Source of the DNA: Trichomonas vaginalis G3 | Lineage: Eukaryota; Parabasalia; Trichomonadida; Trichomonadidae | NCBI RefSeq assembly: GCF_026262505.1 | Contig: NC_067205.1 | Coordinates: 8,432,001-8,496,000 of the forward strand | Length of the DNA stretch: 64,000 nt | Reading direction: 5' to 3' | Program-made: the position numbers and the translations under genes | The notes under the pieces: generated by a model | What the model was told of the DNA's origin: nothing | The model's database searches: none | The model's input: only the letters and a program-made list of their open reading frames with translations | Shown: in pieces, positions 48,332-59,456 of the stretch | Layout of the letters: every line of letters begins with the position of its first letter | Numbering within the stretch: the first letter of the stretch is position 1

Positions 48332-50953
48332 TTAGCGTCTTCTTCTTCCTGATGGTGCCGGGATCTGTGGAATTTGTTCTTCAATCTCTGGTTCTGTTAT
48401 CTGCAGGATAGGTATCCTTTCTACAAGATTTGTAGGATCAAATCCTCCTTCTTTGAACAAAACGACAACAACAGAGACATTGTCAATAGATCCAAGTGCA
48501 AGAGCAGTGTTTTTCAGGAGAGTTGCCGCGTCTTCAGCATTCTTTGCCTCTCTGACAACCTCTCCGACGTCTTCATCTGTCATCACATCCCACAATCCAT
48601 CGCATGCGACGACAAACCCGACGTCATCATCTGATATCTCGAAACTGGTAATATCAGGAATGACAAAGAGGCCTTCTCCGCACCAGAAATCTCCTAATGC
48701 TCTCGCAACAGCCAGTTTCCGCTTGATTCGGCCATCAACTGTGACGCCAAGGCCTTCCTTCTTCAGCCTCCTGTACTCGTCAACGGCCATAGGTTTAGCA
48801 TCTACAGTTAATCTGACAGCAGAAGTTTTCGTGATGCGAGTAACGCGCGAGTCTCCAAGACCGGCCGCGTATACTCTGTTCTTTACGACCATTGCGATGG
48901 CGGCCGTGCAACCGCCTTCGCTTCCTTCGACAGATAGCATGGCCTGGATGTTTCCGAAGACGCCGGAGAACATGGTGCTGAAATCACTCGGGTCTGTAAT
49001 CCCGCTGGCGAGGATTTTGGAGTATTCGGCCCGGATTATATGAGATGATCGATCAGCTGCTTCGAAACCTGCATGGCCATCGAAGAGGGCAACGAGAATA
49101 TTGTCATTACCTTGGCTGTCAATGCAAACGGCATCTTCCATGGTTGGACGTGGCCCGAGGAAAGACGAATAGCCAACGGAGAGGAAATTGGTGAAATTAG
49201 CATGCATTATGTGCATCTTTGGTTCTGGTAGTTCTAATTTGTTGCCAAATTCTTCGAGAATTCGCAAGTTTTGTAGTTTGGAATAATCTGTACGATCTTC
49301 TTTGATTTGGTTTCCAAAATCTGAGTAATAATGAATTATTGGGAACGGATTGAGGTCTCTGACTACTAATTTATTGCAGGCAAGTGATAATGCAGTCATT
49401 GTAGAAAATGTTCCAGTAAAGTTGATTTCCGGAATGAGATTGTATGACAAATCGAGTGTGGATAAAAGAGGTGGGAATTTGAAGTCAGGGTCGATCTTTT
49501 CTATTGAGTTATGAGATAGAGATAATACTTTGAGCGAATGAAGTGATTCAATTTGCTTCGGAATGGTCACGAATCTATTATTTGACAAATCCAGTGTCTT
49601 CAGAAAGAAAAACGATGCAACCGGCGGAGGCAAAGCCGTCAAAAGATTATACGACAAAACAAGGCATCTTAATGAAGCGAAGCCAAAAATGCATCGAGGA
49701 AGTGCTTTAAACTCATTTCTGCTGGCGTATAGGTCTAAAAGCCTTCTGCAAGTGGCCAAAGTCTTCGGTAGATCTGTAAGTTTGTTAAAACTGAAATTGG
49801 CTGTAACAAGGAACGAGCATATGCTAAATGAGTCCGAAATTTCTGTAATTTTGTTGAAACTGACATCAAATTCGCGAAGTTGTGGAAATCTGAATTCTGG
49901 TATTGATGTGAGCTGATTATGGGTAACGAAAAATCTCTCAAGCGATTTCGATGACATCATTGTCTTCGGAAGCTCTTTAAGACGATTATTCGATAGTAAT
50001 ATCTGCGAGAAACAAAGAGGAGAAGGGAACTCATCCGGAATATACTCTATTTCGTTGTGGACAAGATTTATTACGGAAATAGATCCAGCGCTTTGTACAA
50101 ACTGCGAAGATAATTTCGTAATATTATTAAAGGACAAATCTATGATCGCGAGCTGAGGCGGAAGGGCAACATCGATTTCTCCAGAAATGCCGGTATTGGA
50201 AAGCATTAAAACCCTCAGACCTTGAATAGCGAGGAGAGAAGGATAAATTTGCTTTAGAGGGCAGTAATTGAGGTATAGTGTTTGTATTTTGTTGGGGATC
50301 GTATCTTCAATGCTGGTTATCATGTTGTGAACAAAATTCAAAACTTTTAATGGGCGAACTGGATTCATTGTAAGAAATTGCGTGAAATTGTTTCCAAAGA
50401 ATGTAAGCTCATCAAGACTTACAAAATACTCGATTGATTTGGGAACTGAAGTAAATGAATTTCCGTCAAGAGCTAATGAGTGCAATGAATCAGCCCACAA
50501 TGGTCTATTAGACGGAAGACTTGTCAAACAGCAATGGGTGATTCTCAAAGTTTCAAGTTTCGGTAAGCGTAGTGACCAAATTGATTCGGTCGAGATACCT
50601 GGATTAAATGAGAGATCCAAATGAGTGATGGTGGTTGGTAATGATGGGGATAATGTTTTAAGTAGATTTAAACTCAAATCAACGTATTGTAAAATGATTA
50701 ATCCAGAGAATTCGGATTCGTCAACTGTAGAAATTTCATTTTCGGAAAGGTCCAATATTTTGATATAATGATATGCATCTAGGCTTTTCGGTAAATGCTT
50801 CAGTTGACACTTGGACATTTTTGCACGTGATATTTGAGGAATTAAATCTGGTTTTCGAGGAATTTCATCAATCTGAGTCCCCATCAGCTCAATTGCACTC
50901 ATTTTCGGTTTGTCAAAGTATCCTGGATCGATGGGCGGTAGTGTACGCCTCAT
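48332..50953 (-). CDS. LRR-PP2C protein phosphatase (host gene)
   Basis: 873 residues, single exon. About 20 leucine-rich repeats run from residue ~40 to ~560 (pattern LxxLxLSxNxIxxLP), followed by a PP2C domain (about 590-845). PP2C metal and catalytic motifs are visible: RPTMEDAVCID, LFDGHAGFEAAD, GCTAAIAMV, GLGDSRVTRI, ALGDFWCGEG, ACDGLWDVMTDEDV and a final DNVSVVVV. The domain pair resembles PHLPP-type phosphatases and the LRR-PP2C part of fungal adenylate cyclase. No signal peptide or membrane helix, so cytosolic. It would remove phosphate from Ser/Thr of partners bound by the LRRs. GC content is clearly higher than in the elements around it, marking it as host. Confidence 0.92.
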   Translation of the reverse strand: MRRTLPPIDPGYFDKPKMSAIELMGTQIDEIPRKPDLIPQISRAKMSKCQLKHLPKSLDAYHYIKILDLSENEISTVDESEFSGLIILQYVDLSLNLLKTLSPSLPTTITHLDLSFNPGISTESIWSLRLPKLETLRITHCCLTSLPSNRPLWADSLHSLALDGNSFTSVPKSIEYFVSLDELTFFGNNFTQFLTMNPVRPLKVLNFVHNMITSIEDTIPNKIQTLYLNYCPLKQIYPSLLAIQGLRVLMLSNTGISGEIDVALPPQLAIIDLSFNNITKLSSQFVQSAGSISVINLVHNEIEYIPDEFPSPLCFSQILLSNNRLKELPKTMMSSKSLERFFVTHNQLTSIPEFRFPQLREFDVSFNKITEISDSFSICSFLVTANFSFNKLTDLPKTLATCRRLLDLYASRNEFKALPRCIFGFASLRCLVLSYNLLTALPPPVASFFFLKTLDLSNNRFVTIPKQIESLHSLKVLSLSHNSIEKIDPDFKFPPLLSTLDLSYNLIPEINFTGTFSTMTALSLACNKLVVRDLNPFPIIHYYSDFGNQIKEDRTDYSKLQNLRILEEFGNKLELPEPKMHIMHANFTNFLSVGYSSFLGPRPTMEDAVCIDSQGNDNILVALFDGHAGFEAADRSSHIIRAEYSKILASGITDPSDFSTMFSGVFGNIQAMLSVEGSEGGCTAAIAMVVKNRVYAAGLGDSRVTRITKTSAVRLTVDAKPMAVDEYRRLKKEGLGVTVDGRIKRKLAVARALGDFWCGEGLFVIPDITSFEISDDDVGFVVACDGLWDVMTDEDVGEVVREAKNAEDAATLLKNTALALGSIDNVSVVVVLFKEGGFDPTNLVERIPILQITEPEIEEQIPQIPAPSGRRRR

Positions 50954-51245
50954 CTTCGTGTGGGACTAATTCAATCAAACCGAACACTCCTGTTCAATTC
51001 CACCCTATAGCAAGAAAAAAAAACATTATCAATTATCAATTCTTACAGTCATGATTTTAAAGTTTTTAATAAAATCATATTTAAGTCTCGCCGTTTTAGA
51101 TTTTGTTGTGGCGAATAAAAATGAGATGGTCATTCTGCAAATAGGCGGAGGCATAATCAGCATCCTCATTATCTTTCTAGATTAAAAGTGATTTGCTACA
51201 ATCTGATTGACTCAAAACTACCATAACTACTAGCAAATAACAACG
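50954..51245. other. Upstream region of the phosphatase gene
   Basis: Non-coding 292 bp between the phosphatase start and the left end of B2. It presumably holds the promoter. I do not see a perfect initiator next to the ATG, and I see no other gene. Confidence 0.5.
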
Positions 51246-51272
51246 AAAAAAAAAAAAAAAAAAAAAAAAAAA
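51246..51272. repeat. Poly(A) run at the left end of B2
   Basis: About 27 A abutting the element terminus, as in B1. Confidence 0.9.
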
Positions 51273-51335
51273 GGTAGTGGGGCTTCCAGGGGCTGCGCCC
51301 CTTCTAGCCCTGAAGATGTTTAGTATAAATGAAGT
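51273..51335. repeat. B2 left terminal repeat, outer part, with changed hairpin
   Basis: Same flanks as 8,005-8,062, but the inner hairpin is GGGGC-TGC-GCCCC (51,289-51,301) instead of GGCAC-TTC-GTGCC. Pairing is kept although stem and loop bases differ. Confidence 0.75.
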
Positions 51336-51337
51336 TT

Positions 51338-52147
51338 TTATTCTGAGTCAAAGTTCGGGTCTTCTGCGTTATATGCAACGTAATTGAACCATATCTTGTA
51401 TGGATGGTTCAAATCCGATGAAACAGAAATGGTTTCACCGGGGACTAATACCAAGTTTCCTTCCCAGTAGTCTTGACCATTGCTAAAGAATATGCAAACC
51501 AATTCTTCGAATACAATTTCTTGTCCACTTTTGCGTTGGAAAATGACTCTTACACGGTCACCTGGAATGACTCCATCTTTTTCGTTGTCTTCATTCTGCA
51601 ACGAAATAGTACGAACGAGGAAATGGTTGACAATTTCAACTTGGAATTCGCAAGGAGTTGTGCGAAAAACCCAGCCAACATTTTCGGCTCCGTACTCGTC
51701 AGCTAGTTCATCCTCATCATAGCTGTACGAGTACGGAGTGAAGTTTATGGCTGCACGGGCAAATTGAATTTGAATTGGGCTGCGTAAGGTAGGAAGCAAC
51801 TGGTTGAAGAGTCGTTCTTGAAGTACTCTTACAAGAGTGGGACAATAGCGGACAAGTTCGTCTGCATATTGAATTGAATTCGAACAAATTTGTTCGAATT
51901 GGACTGTCGCCGAAACTAGTTGACCAAGAGCTGTAGAATACTCTGAGGTCTGTTCTATACTTTCTTCTATAGAAGAAGCCATGTATTCATCAGCTTTTGA
52001 CTGCAATTGTTGGCGCAATTGGAAGTTAGATTGCTCGGGGTCAAAGCGAGTCTTTGGAGTGTCATCTGGGACTGGGAGTGACCGTGGAGGATGACAATCC
52101 TCTTCCTGGATAGTTGAATCGGAATCGCTACTGTCTTGGTATGACAT
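51338..52147 (-). CDS. B2 variable terminal-slot protein, 269 aa
   Basis: Looks whole. The acidic Ser/Asp-rich N-terminus (SDSDSTIQEED), a helical middle and a beta-rich C-terminal half ending in PYKIWFNYVAYNAEDPNFDS resemble the plan of the 454-residue protein of B1 (8,071-9,435), but identity is very low and the low-complexity repeats are absent. An initiator-like TCATTT lies just upstream of the start. Same slot inside the terminal repeat. An attachment, spike or host-interaction role is inference from divergence and position. Confidence 0.7.
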   Translation of the reverse strand: MSYQDSSDSDSTIQEEDCHPPRSLPVPDDTPKTRFDPEQSNFQLRQQLQSKADEYMASSIEESIEQTSEYSTALGQLVSATVQFEQICSNSIQYADELVRYCPTLVRVLQERLFNQLLPTLRSPIQIQFARAAINFTPYSYSYDEDELADEYGAENVGWVFRTTPCEFQVEIVNHFLVRTISLQNEDNEKDGVIPGDRVRVIFQRKSGQEIVFEELVCIFFSNGQDYWEGNLVLVPGETISVSSDLNHPYKIWFNYVAYNAEDPNFDSE

Positions 52148-52208
52148 TGAGCTAAAATGAAGTGAAAAAAACCGACCACTTTATTTTTTCAAATAAGAGT
52201 TTGAGATG

Positions 52209-52385
52209 AACCGTTTTCGTCAACGGTAACCCCCTCTATTTTTTATTTTATTGAAAAGTCTCCGTTGGCAAACCGTTCCATCTCAAATATTGAATGAACT
52301 ATAAACGTTTTTTGTTTTCTATATATACTTTTTGTCCAACGGTAAAACTTTTTACACAACGGTTTTTGAGAGTCGTCGCCGTTGA
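52209..52385. promoter_or_regulatory. CAACGG/CCGTTG cluster, B2
   Basis: Counterpart of 9,450-9,630. Conservation with B1 begins abruptly here, at the first AACCGTTTTCGTCAACGG, and continues through the inner terminal repeat (about 52,390-52,500). Confidence 0.5.
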
Positions 52386-52626
52386 CTTTTTTGTAGAGCA
52401 CTCAAAATAGTATAACTTTGTCCGGACAAATAAGGGTCTATCGTCGCTACAGGAAAAGTTACAGGCGTTCCAAGGAAGTATACTTTGAGAAGCCTTTTCT
52501 CCCTTTTAAAACAAGATAGGACGGTTATTTTACAAAACTGACAACACTTTGACCGAGTAGTTTTTTGTGCTGAACAAAAAGTGTCATATAAACATCTGTC
52601 AAAAACCGTTTTTTACTTCACTTAAA

Positions 52627-55600
52627 ATGCCACGTAAGCTACGTAAGAATATACGTAAGAGGAAGAGAGCATTGAAACATCCAATAGTAAAACTGACACC
52701 ACAACAACAGTTGCAACAACAAATGATGAATGACCCCACTATGTTGCAACAAATGTCAAGCAACCCTATGCTTTTAAACCGAGTTATTGGTGCACAGAGT
52801 GGAGGTTTAAGAGCGGCACTTTTAGCGAAAATGGCAGGCTATGGTGGAGCTGCAGACGGAACAGCTTATAACCCTCAAAGTCAAATGAATTTGAGTTCAC
52901 TCAAAAATCAAATAACAGATGTCAAAAAGTCAAACATAGACATACAGAAGCAAATAAGTGAAAACGAAAAGAAACTAGAATATGACAGACACACAAAGAA
53001 ACTCAATGAGTTAAACGTAGAGAAAAAGAAGAAAGAAGAACAACTGAAAGAACTAAGTACAGAGGAATATGCGAAAAAAGTGTCAGAAAAAGCAGCAGAA
53101 GTAGCAAAAATGGAACAAGATTCATAAATTTGAAAAACCATACTACTCAATATAAAATACTGAAAGATGAAGAGATAAAACAAAAAGCCCTGAAGACATA
53201 TATGGATAGCGATGAGTATAAAAAAGAAGTTGAAGCAAATGTAAAGGCAGAAAAACTTTTACAGTTGCAAAACCAAACCGTACAGTATGAAAACTTAGCA
53301 CAAGAAAGTAAAAATAACGACGCAGCCATGCAAAAGGCAATGAAAAGCGCAGAATATATAAAAGCTAATAATGACTGGTTAGATGCCCAAGCCAACGCTA
53401 AAGCAGCCCAGCTTATAGGGTCAATAAGGACAAAAATACAAGCGGATGAAGATAGTTCAAATGAAGCTTTAACAAATGCTGACTTTAAGAACGCTTTCGA
53501 AGCTCTTCATAGTAAGGTGAAACAAGTGAACGACTTCTCATCTGGAAAGAAACTGAAGTCTGAAGGTTTCGACAAAGAGTTAAAAGAAGTAGCACAAAAT
53601 ATGACGAAAATAACAGATGCAGCAACGAGACAGGCAGTTCAAAGTGCCTATGACGCCGTTAGAGCAACTGTTGTGAAAAGTCAAGAAAAAGAGTTACAAC
53701 AGACCAAAACAGACCTAGTAAATGCTTTCTTAAAAACGAAAAGTCAGGTAGGACATTACGCTGCAGATGGAACATATGTGCCAGCTGGTGGAACTTATAT
53801 ACCACCAAACCCTCCAAGAGAAGCACCTGCACCAGGACTACCTAGAACATTTACATCGTCACATGGACACAGACACAGGCATGCACAACAACCAGCACAA
53901 CAACCACCTCCACAACCAGCACAACAACCAACACAACAACCAGCACAGCAACCAACAGTTCAAAACCCTGCACAACAACAACCACAAACAGAGCAAGGAC
54001 ATAAAAGAAGTAGAGAACAAGGAAACCAAGAATTCTTAAAAATGCTTAAAGAAGAGTGTGGTTTCCCAGATACTGTTGACTTTAGTGACAGATATAAAGA
54101 AGCTATTGGAAAGTTCAAGGATGGAAATACTGACCCGAACCTATTTAGCTTTATGGCTCAGCACCAAAACGGATATAATCTCAAACCTGGAAAATACAAG
54201 CTCGCTAAGGGATATGATTTAATAGCATATCATCCAAATGACATGGATGAATTTACTCCGAGATATTTGATGTCAGAGCTAAATGACAATTCAACTTTCG
54301 TCATGAAACGCGTAAAAAATAGAGACGGAACGAAAGAACAAAAGCTTATGAATGCGGATGACGTAGATAGGGAAATTGTTGAAAACGGTCTCGGAATATA
54401 TGAAATGCCAGCAGATGAGGTACAAGAAACTCCACAGGAAGAAGTTCAGATACAACCAGACATGGAAGAAATAGTTCAGCAACAACAGCTAGAAGAGCCT
54501 GAAGGAAACGAACAAGTCCTTCCTTTGGAAACTAACTTCACAGAACTAGATGAAGATTTGGAACAGCCGAAAAATCTTGACCCTCAACAAGAGTATGCGG
54601 AGAATATGGAATATTTCCAAGAGTCTAAAAAAAATTCGGCTGACATAGTAGAAGAATATCGAAAAATGTTTGCCGACATACAAAAGACTCCAACATCAGA
54701 TGAAAATATCCAGCATAGAATGGAAGAACTGAAAAAAAATGTACACAAATACAACAACCCTTTTTACTTACGAGCATTTAACGTTCAATCTTCGGATGAA
54801 CTCGGTGAAAATAAAAGGTTAAATTTCAAGAAAACATATAGAAATGAAACATTGTTTAAAGTTCATTCAGAACCTAACCAAGATGGAAACAAACCTACTT
54901 TTGTTTCTGCAGACGATGGAACTACAATGAGATGGGGTCATAAAGCTAATCCGGATAGGTGGTTCATAAACTTACAACCACAATTCCAAGAAGTTGTAGA
55001 CGCAATGGAAGTCAATGGTGAACCAGATATAGCTGGTATTTTCAGCGCGGCTTTAATGCCATTGAAAGATATGAAACATGCAGATATTTTGGACCAGTAT
55101 GAAATGAACATGGCTGATGGAAATATAACACCTGACGTTCTAGAACATTTATCTCAAAGAACTACACAGAACCATAAAGATGGTATATTTGGTGAAGAGT
55201 TTAGAAAGAAAGTTAGGGATAGAGAAGGAAGAGAACCTATTGTACATGACCTTGCAAACGAAAGTTTACAAAATGTCATAAAAACTTACTTTGCAGACAA
55301 TGAACCGAGAAGGGATGAATATTTAAGTAAACTCAAATGGACAGTACCAAATGAAATGTTAGTATTGAAAAACATGTTCCTTGACAAAATAAAACCAACT
55401 ACAGAAATAAACGACGCAAGACTGAAAGATTGGGTAAAAGCTTTCCCATTCACAAAAGATATAGTTGGTAACATGGAAAGAAAACCAGAATGGCTACAAA
55501 AACATATATTTGGAAACGAGCATATTCCATATGGACAAGCTATATTTGAAGAGCTTGAACCGGAAACTCAGGAAAGAGTCATGCAAACAATACGCGAAGA

Positions 55601-55826
55601 CTCAAATACAGACTATGACAAAATCTTTCTAGGATATAGGTTACCTGAGATGGGCGACCAGAGCCAAAAGGCAAAAAGGACATGGGAAATTTGCAACATA
55701 CTAGATGAACATAATGCAAAGATGCAACAACTTCAAGCAGAGGGCAATGAAGGAAAAAGAAGAGTTAAAAACTCAGTCAGGAAGAAAGTAAAGCTTGGTC
55801 CACGTGGGTTCTATTATGACATATAA
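52627..55826 (+). pseudogene. Large coiled-coil, Gln-rich element protein, B2 copy
   Basis: The better copy of the gene at 9,871-13,047; about 1,065 residues and broken about once. Start at MPRKLRKNIRKRKR because of the initiator-like TCACTTAAAATG; the longer upstream frame lacks conservation. Order: basic N-terminus, Gln-rich segment, a long coiled coil (about residues 90-350), a Pro/Gln linker (QQPAQQPTQQPAQQP-type), a charged middle, and a globular C-terminal part ending in a basic DNA-binding-like segment. No enzyme motif. A core/scaffold role is likely but unproven. Confidence 0.6.
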
Positions 55827-55858
55827 ATCCAACTATTCTATATTTTTACTCATATGAA

Positions 55859-57464
55859 ATGTACGCCGCTCAGAATATAACGCCAACAGTTTTGGATGCT
55901 ATGAATGGAAATGTTTCCGAATGGTATAACGAATGCGACAATGCCATTAGAAGGTCAGAAATAGTTCCTGGAACTTACGAATATACAACTGCTGTTTCTT
56001 ATGGAAACGTAGGTGAGTTTGGAGAAGGTTCTTCAACAACAGTAGATATTGCTTGCGACAGGTTTCATATAATTTCTATTGACAACTCTTTCTTATACGT
56101 GGAACAAGACATTGAAATAAAACCTTCTGCCAAGTTGTCTGACAAGAAAGGTTGCAATGGAATTTTCTATGTCGGATACCAATATGCTCCAGAAGTTTTC
56201 ATGGGATATAAGATATATTCTAACTCTGACTTAGTTCAAACAGTAACATGGGCAAACTATGAATGGTTCGCTTTGAGAAACTCAGTACAACCACAAGCTA
56301 GAGAACAAACAGACCAGTATGCAACTATTGAGAAAATAAGAAGACTTGACCCTAACGTTCCAGGAGTTTATGTTGACCTTTCTGGACAAACTGCAGCAGC
56401 AGTAACCAAAGTAAAATTGAAACTTAGAGTTCCTTTGTCATCTTTCCTCATCTTCAGGTTTTTAAGATACTTGCCAAACTGGGCAGGAAAAATTTCTATC
56501 GAACTTACTCCAAGCAAAAATAACTTAGTCATTGCACCAACACAAGACCCATTCACTCTTACTGTAGCTGGAACTGGTGGAGCCAAGTTCTGTGACTTTT
56601 GCAAAGACAAAGTTGACTTAGACTTTGGTTTCTCAAACTTCAACACTGAAGTAAACTACTACTTCAATGCTGCTGGAACTGCTTGGGACCCAGTTAAGTT
56701 CACATGCGAAAAAATTTGAATGCAAGAGAATAGAAAGCAGACTTGCAGTCTATATGTTGGACCCAGATATTTCAAATGCTTTAGCTGCCAAATATATTGC
56801 AGTTCCACTTATGTTCCCTATACACCAAATATCTGTCAAAGACTTTGCAGGTGAAGTTGGAAACCAAAGTGCTGACCCAGGTGCAAGAACAGATATTGCT
56901 TTAACAACTGCAATGAAACATGCAGATACTATGTTTGTACTGTTCAGACGAACTATAAATGACTATTCTTGTTTCTACAACCCTGGTATTAAATATCATA
57001 TAAACATAGATGGCAAATATTATCCAAGAGAAGAATATTCTACAGTTGAGGATATGAGGTCATACAACTTGACATTAGATGCTATGAACTTTAACAACAA
57101 CTTCACAACAACCATTAACCCTGAAATGCAAAGTTCTATTATGCCATATGTGAAAGTATGGACTCATACAGGAGGTCAAAAAACTCAATATACAAATGGA
57201 GACCGTTCAAACTTTTGGCTTGGCATTCCATTTGCTGACTCAGAAGACTTTATGGGTGGTATTTCAACTGTTGGTACAGTTCAAATACAATATACTGGTG
57301 ACAGAGACGGTCCAGATGAACTGAGAGCAAAGAAGTTTACAAAACCAATAGCACTTTTCACGGAAGATGCTCTTTTGAAGATTCGTTCGATGAAACCTGC
57401 TGGGGCTCCTCAGATTGGCATAACGACAGCTTCCATCGAGCAGATTTTGGCAGCAGGTCAGTAA
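55859..57464 (+). pseudogene. Major capsid protein, B2 copy
   Basis: Double-jelly-roll-type capsid protein of about 530 residues, broken about once. See 13,080-14,682 for the motifs. The C-terminal half contains PLMFPIHQISVKDFAG and a GGISTVGTVQIQYTG strand pair typical of beta-barrel loops. It starts 32 bp after the large gene and has the TCATATGAAATG initiator context. Confidence 0.68.
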
Positions 57465-57778
57465 GTTGTTCTTGAACTGACTTCTCTCCGTCAAATATTG
57501 ACAGTACGCCAGTTTTGACATAATATTGTATTATAAACTTACCTTTAGAAATATCGGTCAGTTTTGTTGTTATATTTTTGTCTGCTTCAAGAACTTTCAC
57601 CATCTCGGTTATACCAACTTTCTTTGCTTTATGAAAATATTTTGGTTCAGCAAAGACTGCTATATTCTATAAACATTTCCATTGTTTGTGTAAAGAACTA
57701 TTCTATCAATGAACTGTATTGTTTGTGTGTGTAAACTTTGTTTTGCTTCAATTCGAAGAGATACTCAAATACGTCCAT
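57440..57778 (-). pseudogene. Small antisense gene overlapping the capsid 3' end, B2
   Basis: Counterpart of 14,660-14,995 with start at 57,778. The shared core TTKLTDISKGKFIIQ is followed by a KTGV...DGEKSVQEQLTDLL end. This copy looks slightly damaged. Confidence 0.45.
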
Positions 57779-57797
57779 CTTTTTATTCTAAGTAAAA

Positions 57798-58102
57798 TGT
57801 CATTTCCGAAAAATAGAAGCGTAAGTGTTTCAAAAGGTTTAATGGCGGTGGCAGATGTGAAGTTAAATTCACCAACTCAAACAAACAGTCAAAGTGTTGT
57901 TGTCAATGTCAAAGAAAGAGATGTTGAAGTGGGGAAACCATACGAAGACCAAGATGGTATAACAATAGTTCCTGTAAAAGAACAACCAACATACCCTGAA
58001 GTTAGCAGAGACTTAAGTTCTGTTGCAGATATTCGAAATGACTACCAAAACTTAAAGACAAACTTAAAACTCAGGAGAAGATTTGTCAAGCTTTGGGTAT
58101 AA
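57798..58102 (+). CDS. Small charged protein, B2
   Basis: 101 residues from MSFPKNRSVSVSKGLMAVAD. Pro-rich centre and basic end (LRRRFVKLWV). Looks whole. Function unknown. It overlaps the next gene start by a few bases. Confidence 0.5.
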
Positions 58103-58376
58103 TGTTAAACTTGGTTGAGCACAACCCTGTAAAAGTGAACTCATATGTCATCGCACCTCATGAAATTTTGAAAGAACTATTGAAACTTTTGACAGAGGCA
58201 GACGATATAAACATCAAGAAATAGAACCCGACATTGCTTGCTGTGGTGTTTCATATAATGTCATTGACAAGATATACGTTATGAAAGGAGGCGAAACGTT
58301 GAACTTAAAAATAGTTTCCCAGACGTCATAAAAATATTTGACGACCACAACATTTCATTAAAATTTATTTGCTAAG
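58101..58376 (+). pseudogene. Small CCG-motif protein, B2 (broken)
   Basis: Starts MLNLVEHNPVKVNSYVIAPH. It belongs to the family with the Cys-Cys-Gly centre that element C has at 30,827-31,117. Broken about two to three times. Confidence 0.4.
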
Positions 58377-58379
58377 TAA

Positions 58380-58532
58380 ATGGCAAAACTTCTTGAAAGA
58401 TGTTTGAAGAAAAACAATATAGACTTTATTTCATGTAAAGGACTTTACACACTTTTGAACGATATGAAAGACCCTGTTTTGTTTGTTCGTGTAGACAAAG
58501 GAAAGTTCTATGTCTTTACACAAAATATTTGA
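58380..58532 (+). CDS. 50-aa small protein, B2
   Basis: MAKLLERCLKKNNIDFISCK... with a FVRVDKGKFYVF strand pair. Start immediately after the previous gene (AAGTAAATGGC). Not found at the corresponding place in B1. Function unknown. Confidence 0.4.
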   Translation: MAKLLERCLKKNNIDFISCKGLYTLLNDMKDPVLFVRVDKGKFYVFTQNI

Positions 58533-59428
58533 ACTTCTAGACAGAGAACTTCAAGAAACGCCATGTGAAAGTTTAGATGAAGTTCTTCTCCACTTTCAGA
58601 AAAACTTAAATTATGTAAATGGCAGAAGACATAGTGTTTATACTATTACGACTAAAAACCCTGAGTCATATAATTCTATAACAACAAACTTACAAAGTCC
58701 TCAAGGACGATATTTGTAAACTAACCTTAAACACAATGACGACTAAAGCCTTTTTGCTTCTTTTGACACCAGAAGACTTTGTTGTTGTGAATGGTAAAAA
58801 ATACTTCTTTGAAGATACTTACTCAGAATACCACCAAACAGGTTTTGTTGACTTATTTAATACTTTAAGGAACGAGTGTAACATGTGCTGCAACTAGAGC
58901 AGGTTTCATTATGTTTGGATGTCCGACTGAGTTTACTAATAAACAATATGAGCTATAATACAAAACTTATTTCTGGTTTTTACTACCAACAGTTTCCTAT
59001 AACAGGAAAAAGGTGTCATACAAGGAATGTCTGTTCCATTGACTTTAAGTACACCTATTTTATATATTGTTTTCAAACTTAGGTTCAAAGTGCTATTCGA
59101 TGTTGACAGAACTACTATGACCAAAAGATACTCATGCGTATATAAACAACACTTTCTCTGCTGGTTTGCCTATTGTTCATTCGAATGCAGAGTTTTCAGC
59201 TTTAGTGAACTCAAACACTTTAGCAACATAAACTTAACCTTAGTTGACGCAAACTTTGTTCCTGTAAAACTTTTATGTCCTATGTATTTGTCAATGACGG
59301 CAGAAAGTTTCGAATTGGAAGATGCAACTGGTGAAAGTATTGTACTACAAGAACAACTTCAACAACAAATAGCTCAAGAACAACAAATGCAACAAATGGA
59401 ACAAATGCAACAACAAAGTCAAGAATAA
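58533..59428 (+). pseudogene. Small virion-type genes with Gln-rich tail, B2 (broken)
   Basis: The region holds a short helical gene (KIFELLDRELQETPCESLDE) and then a beta-rich coding region ending in a Gln/Met-rich tail (EQQMQQMEQMQQQSQE), counterpart of 15,593-16,387. A minor capsid or penton role is possible for the second; I cannot identify it. Several breaks. Confidence 0.35.
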
Positions 59429-59456
59429 AAAAATATTTTTTTTTATTTTTATAAAA

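Noticed and set aside
48453-49043. 196-residue Ser/Thr-rich frame opposite the PP2C domain
   Set aside because: It lies antisense to the conserved catalytic region of a clear host gene and has no features of its own.
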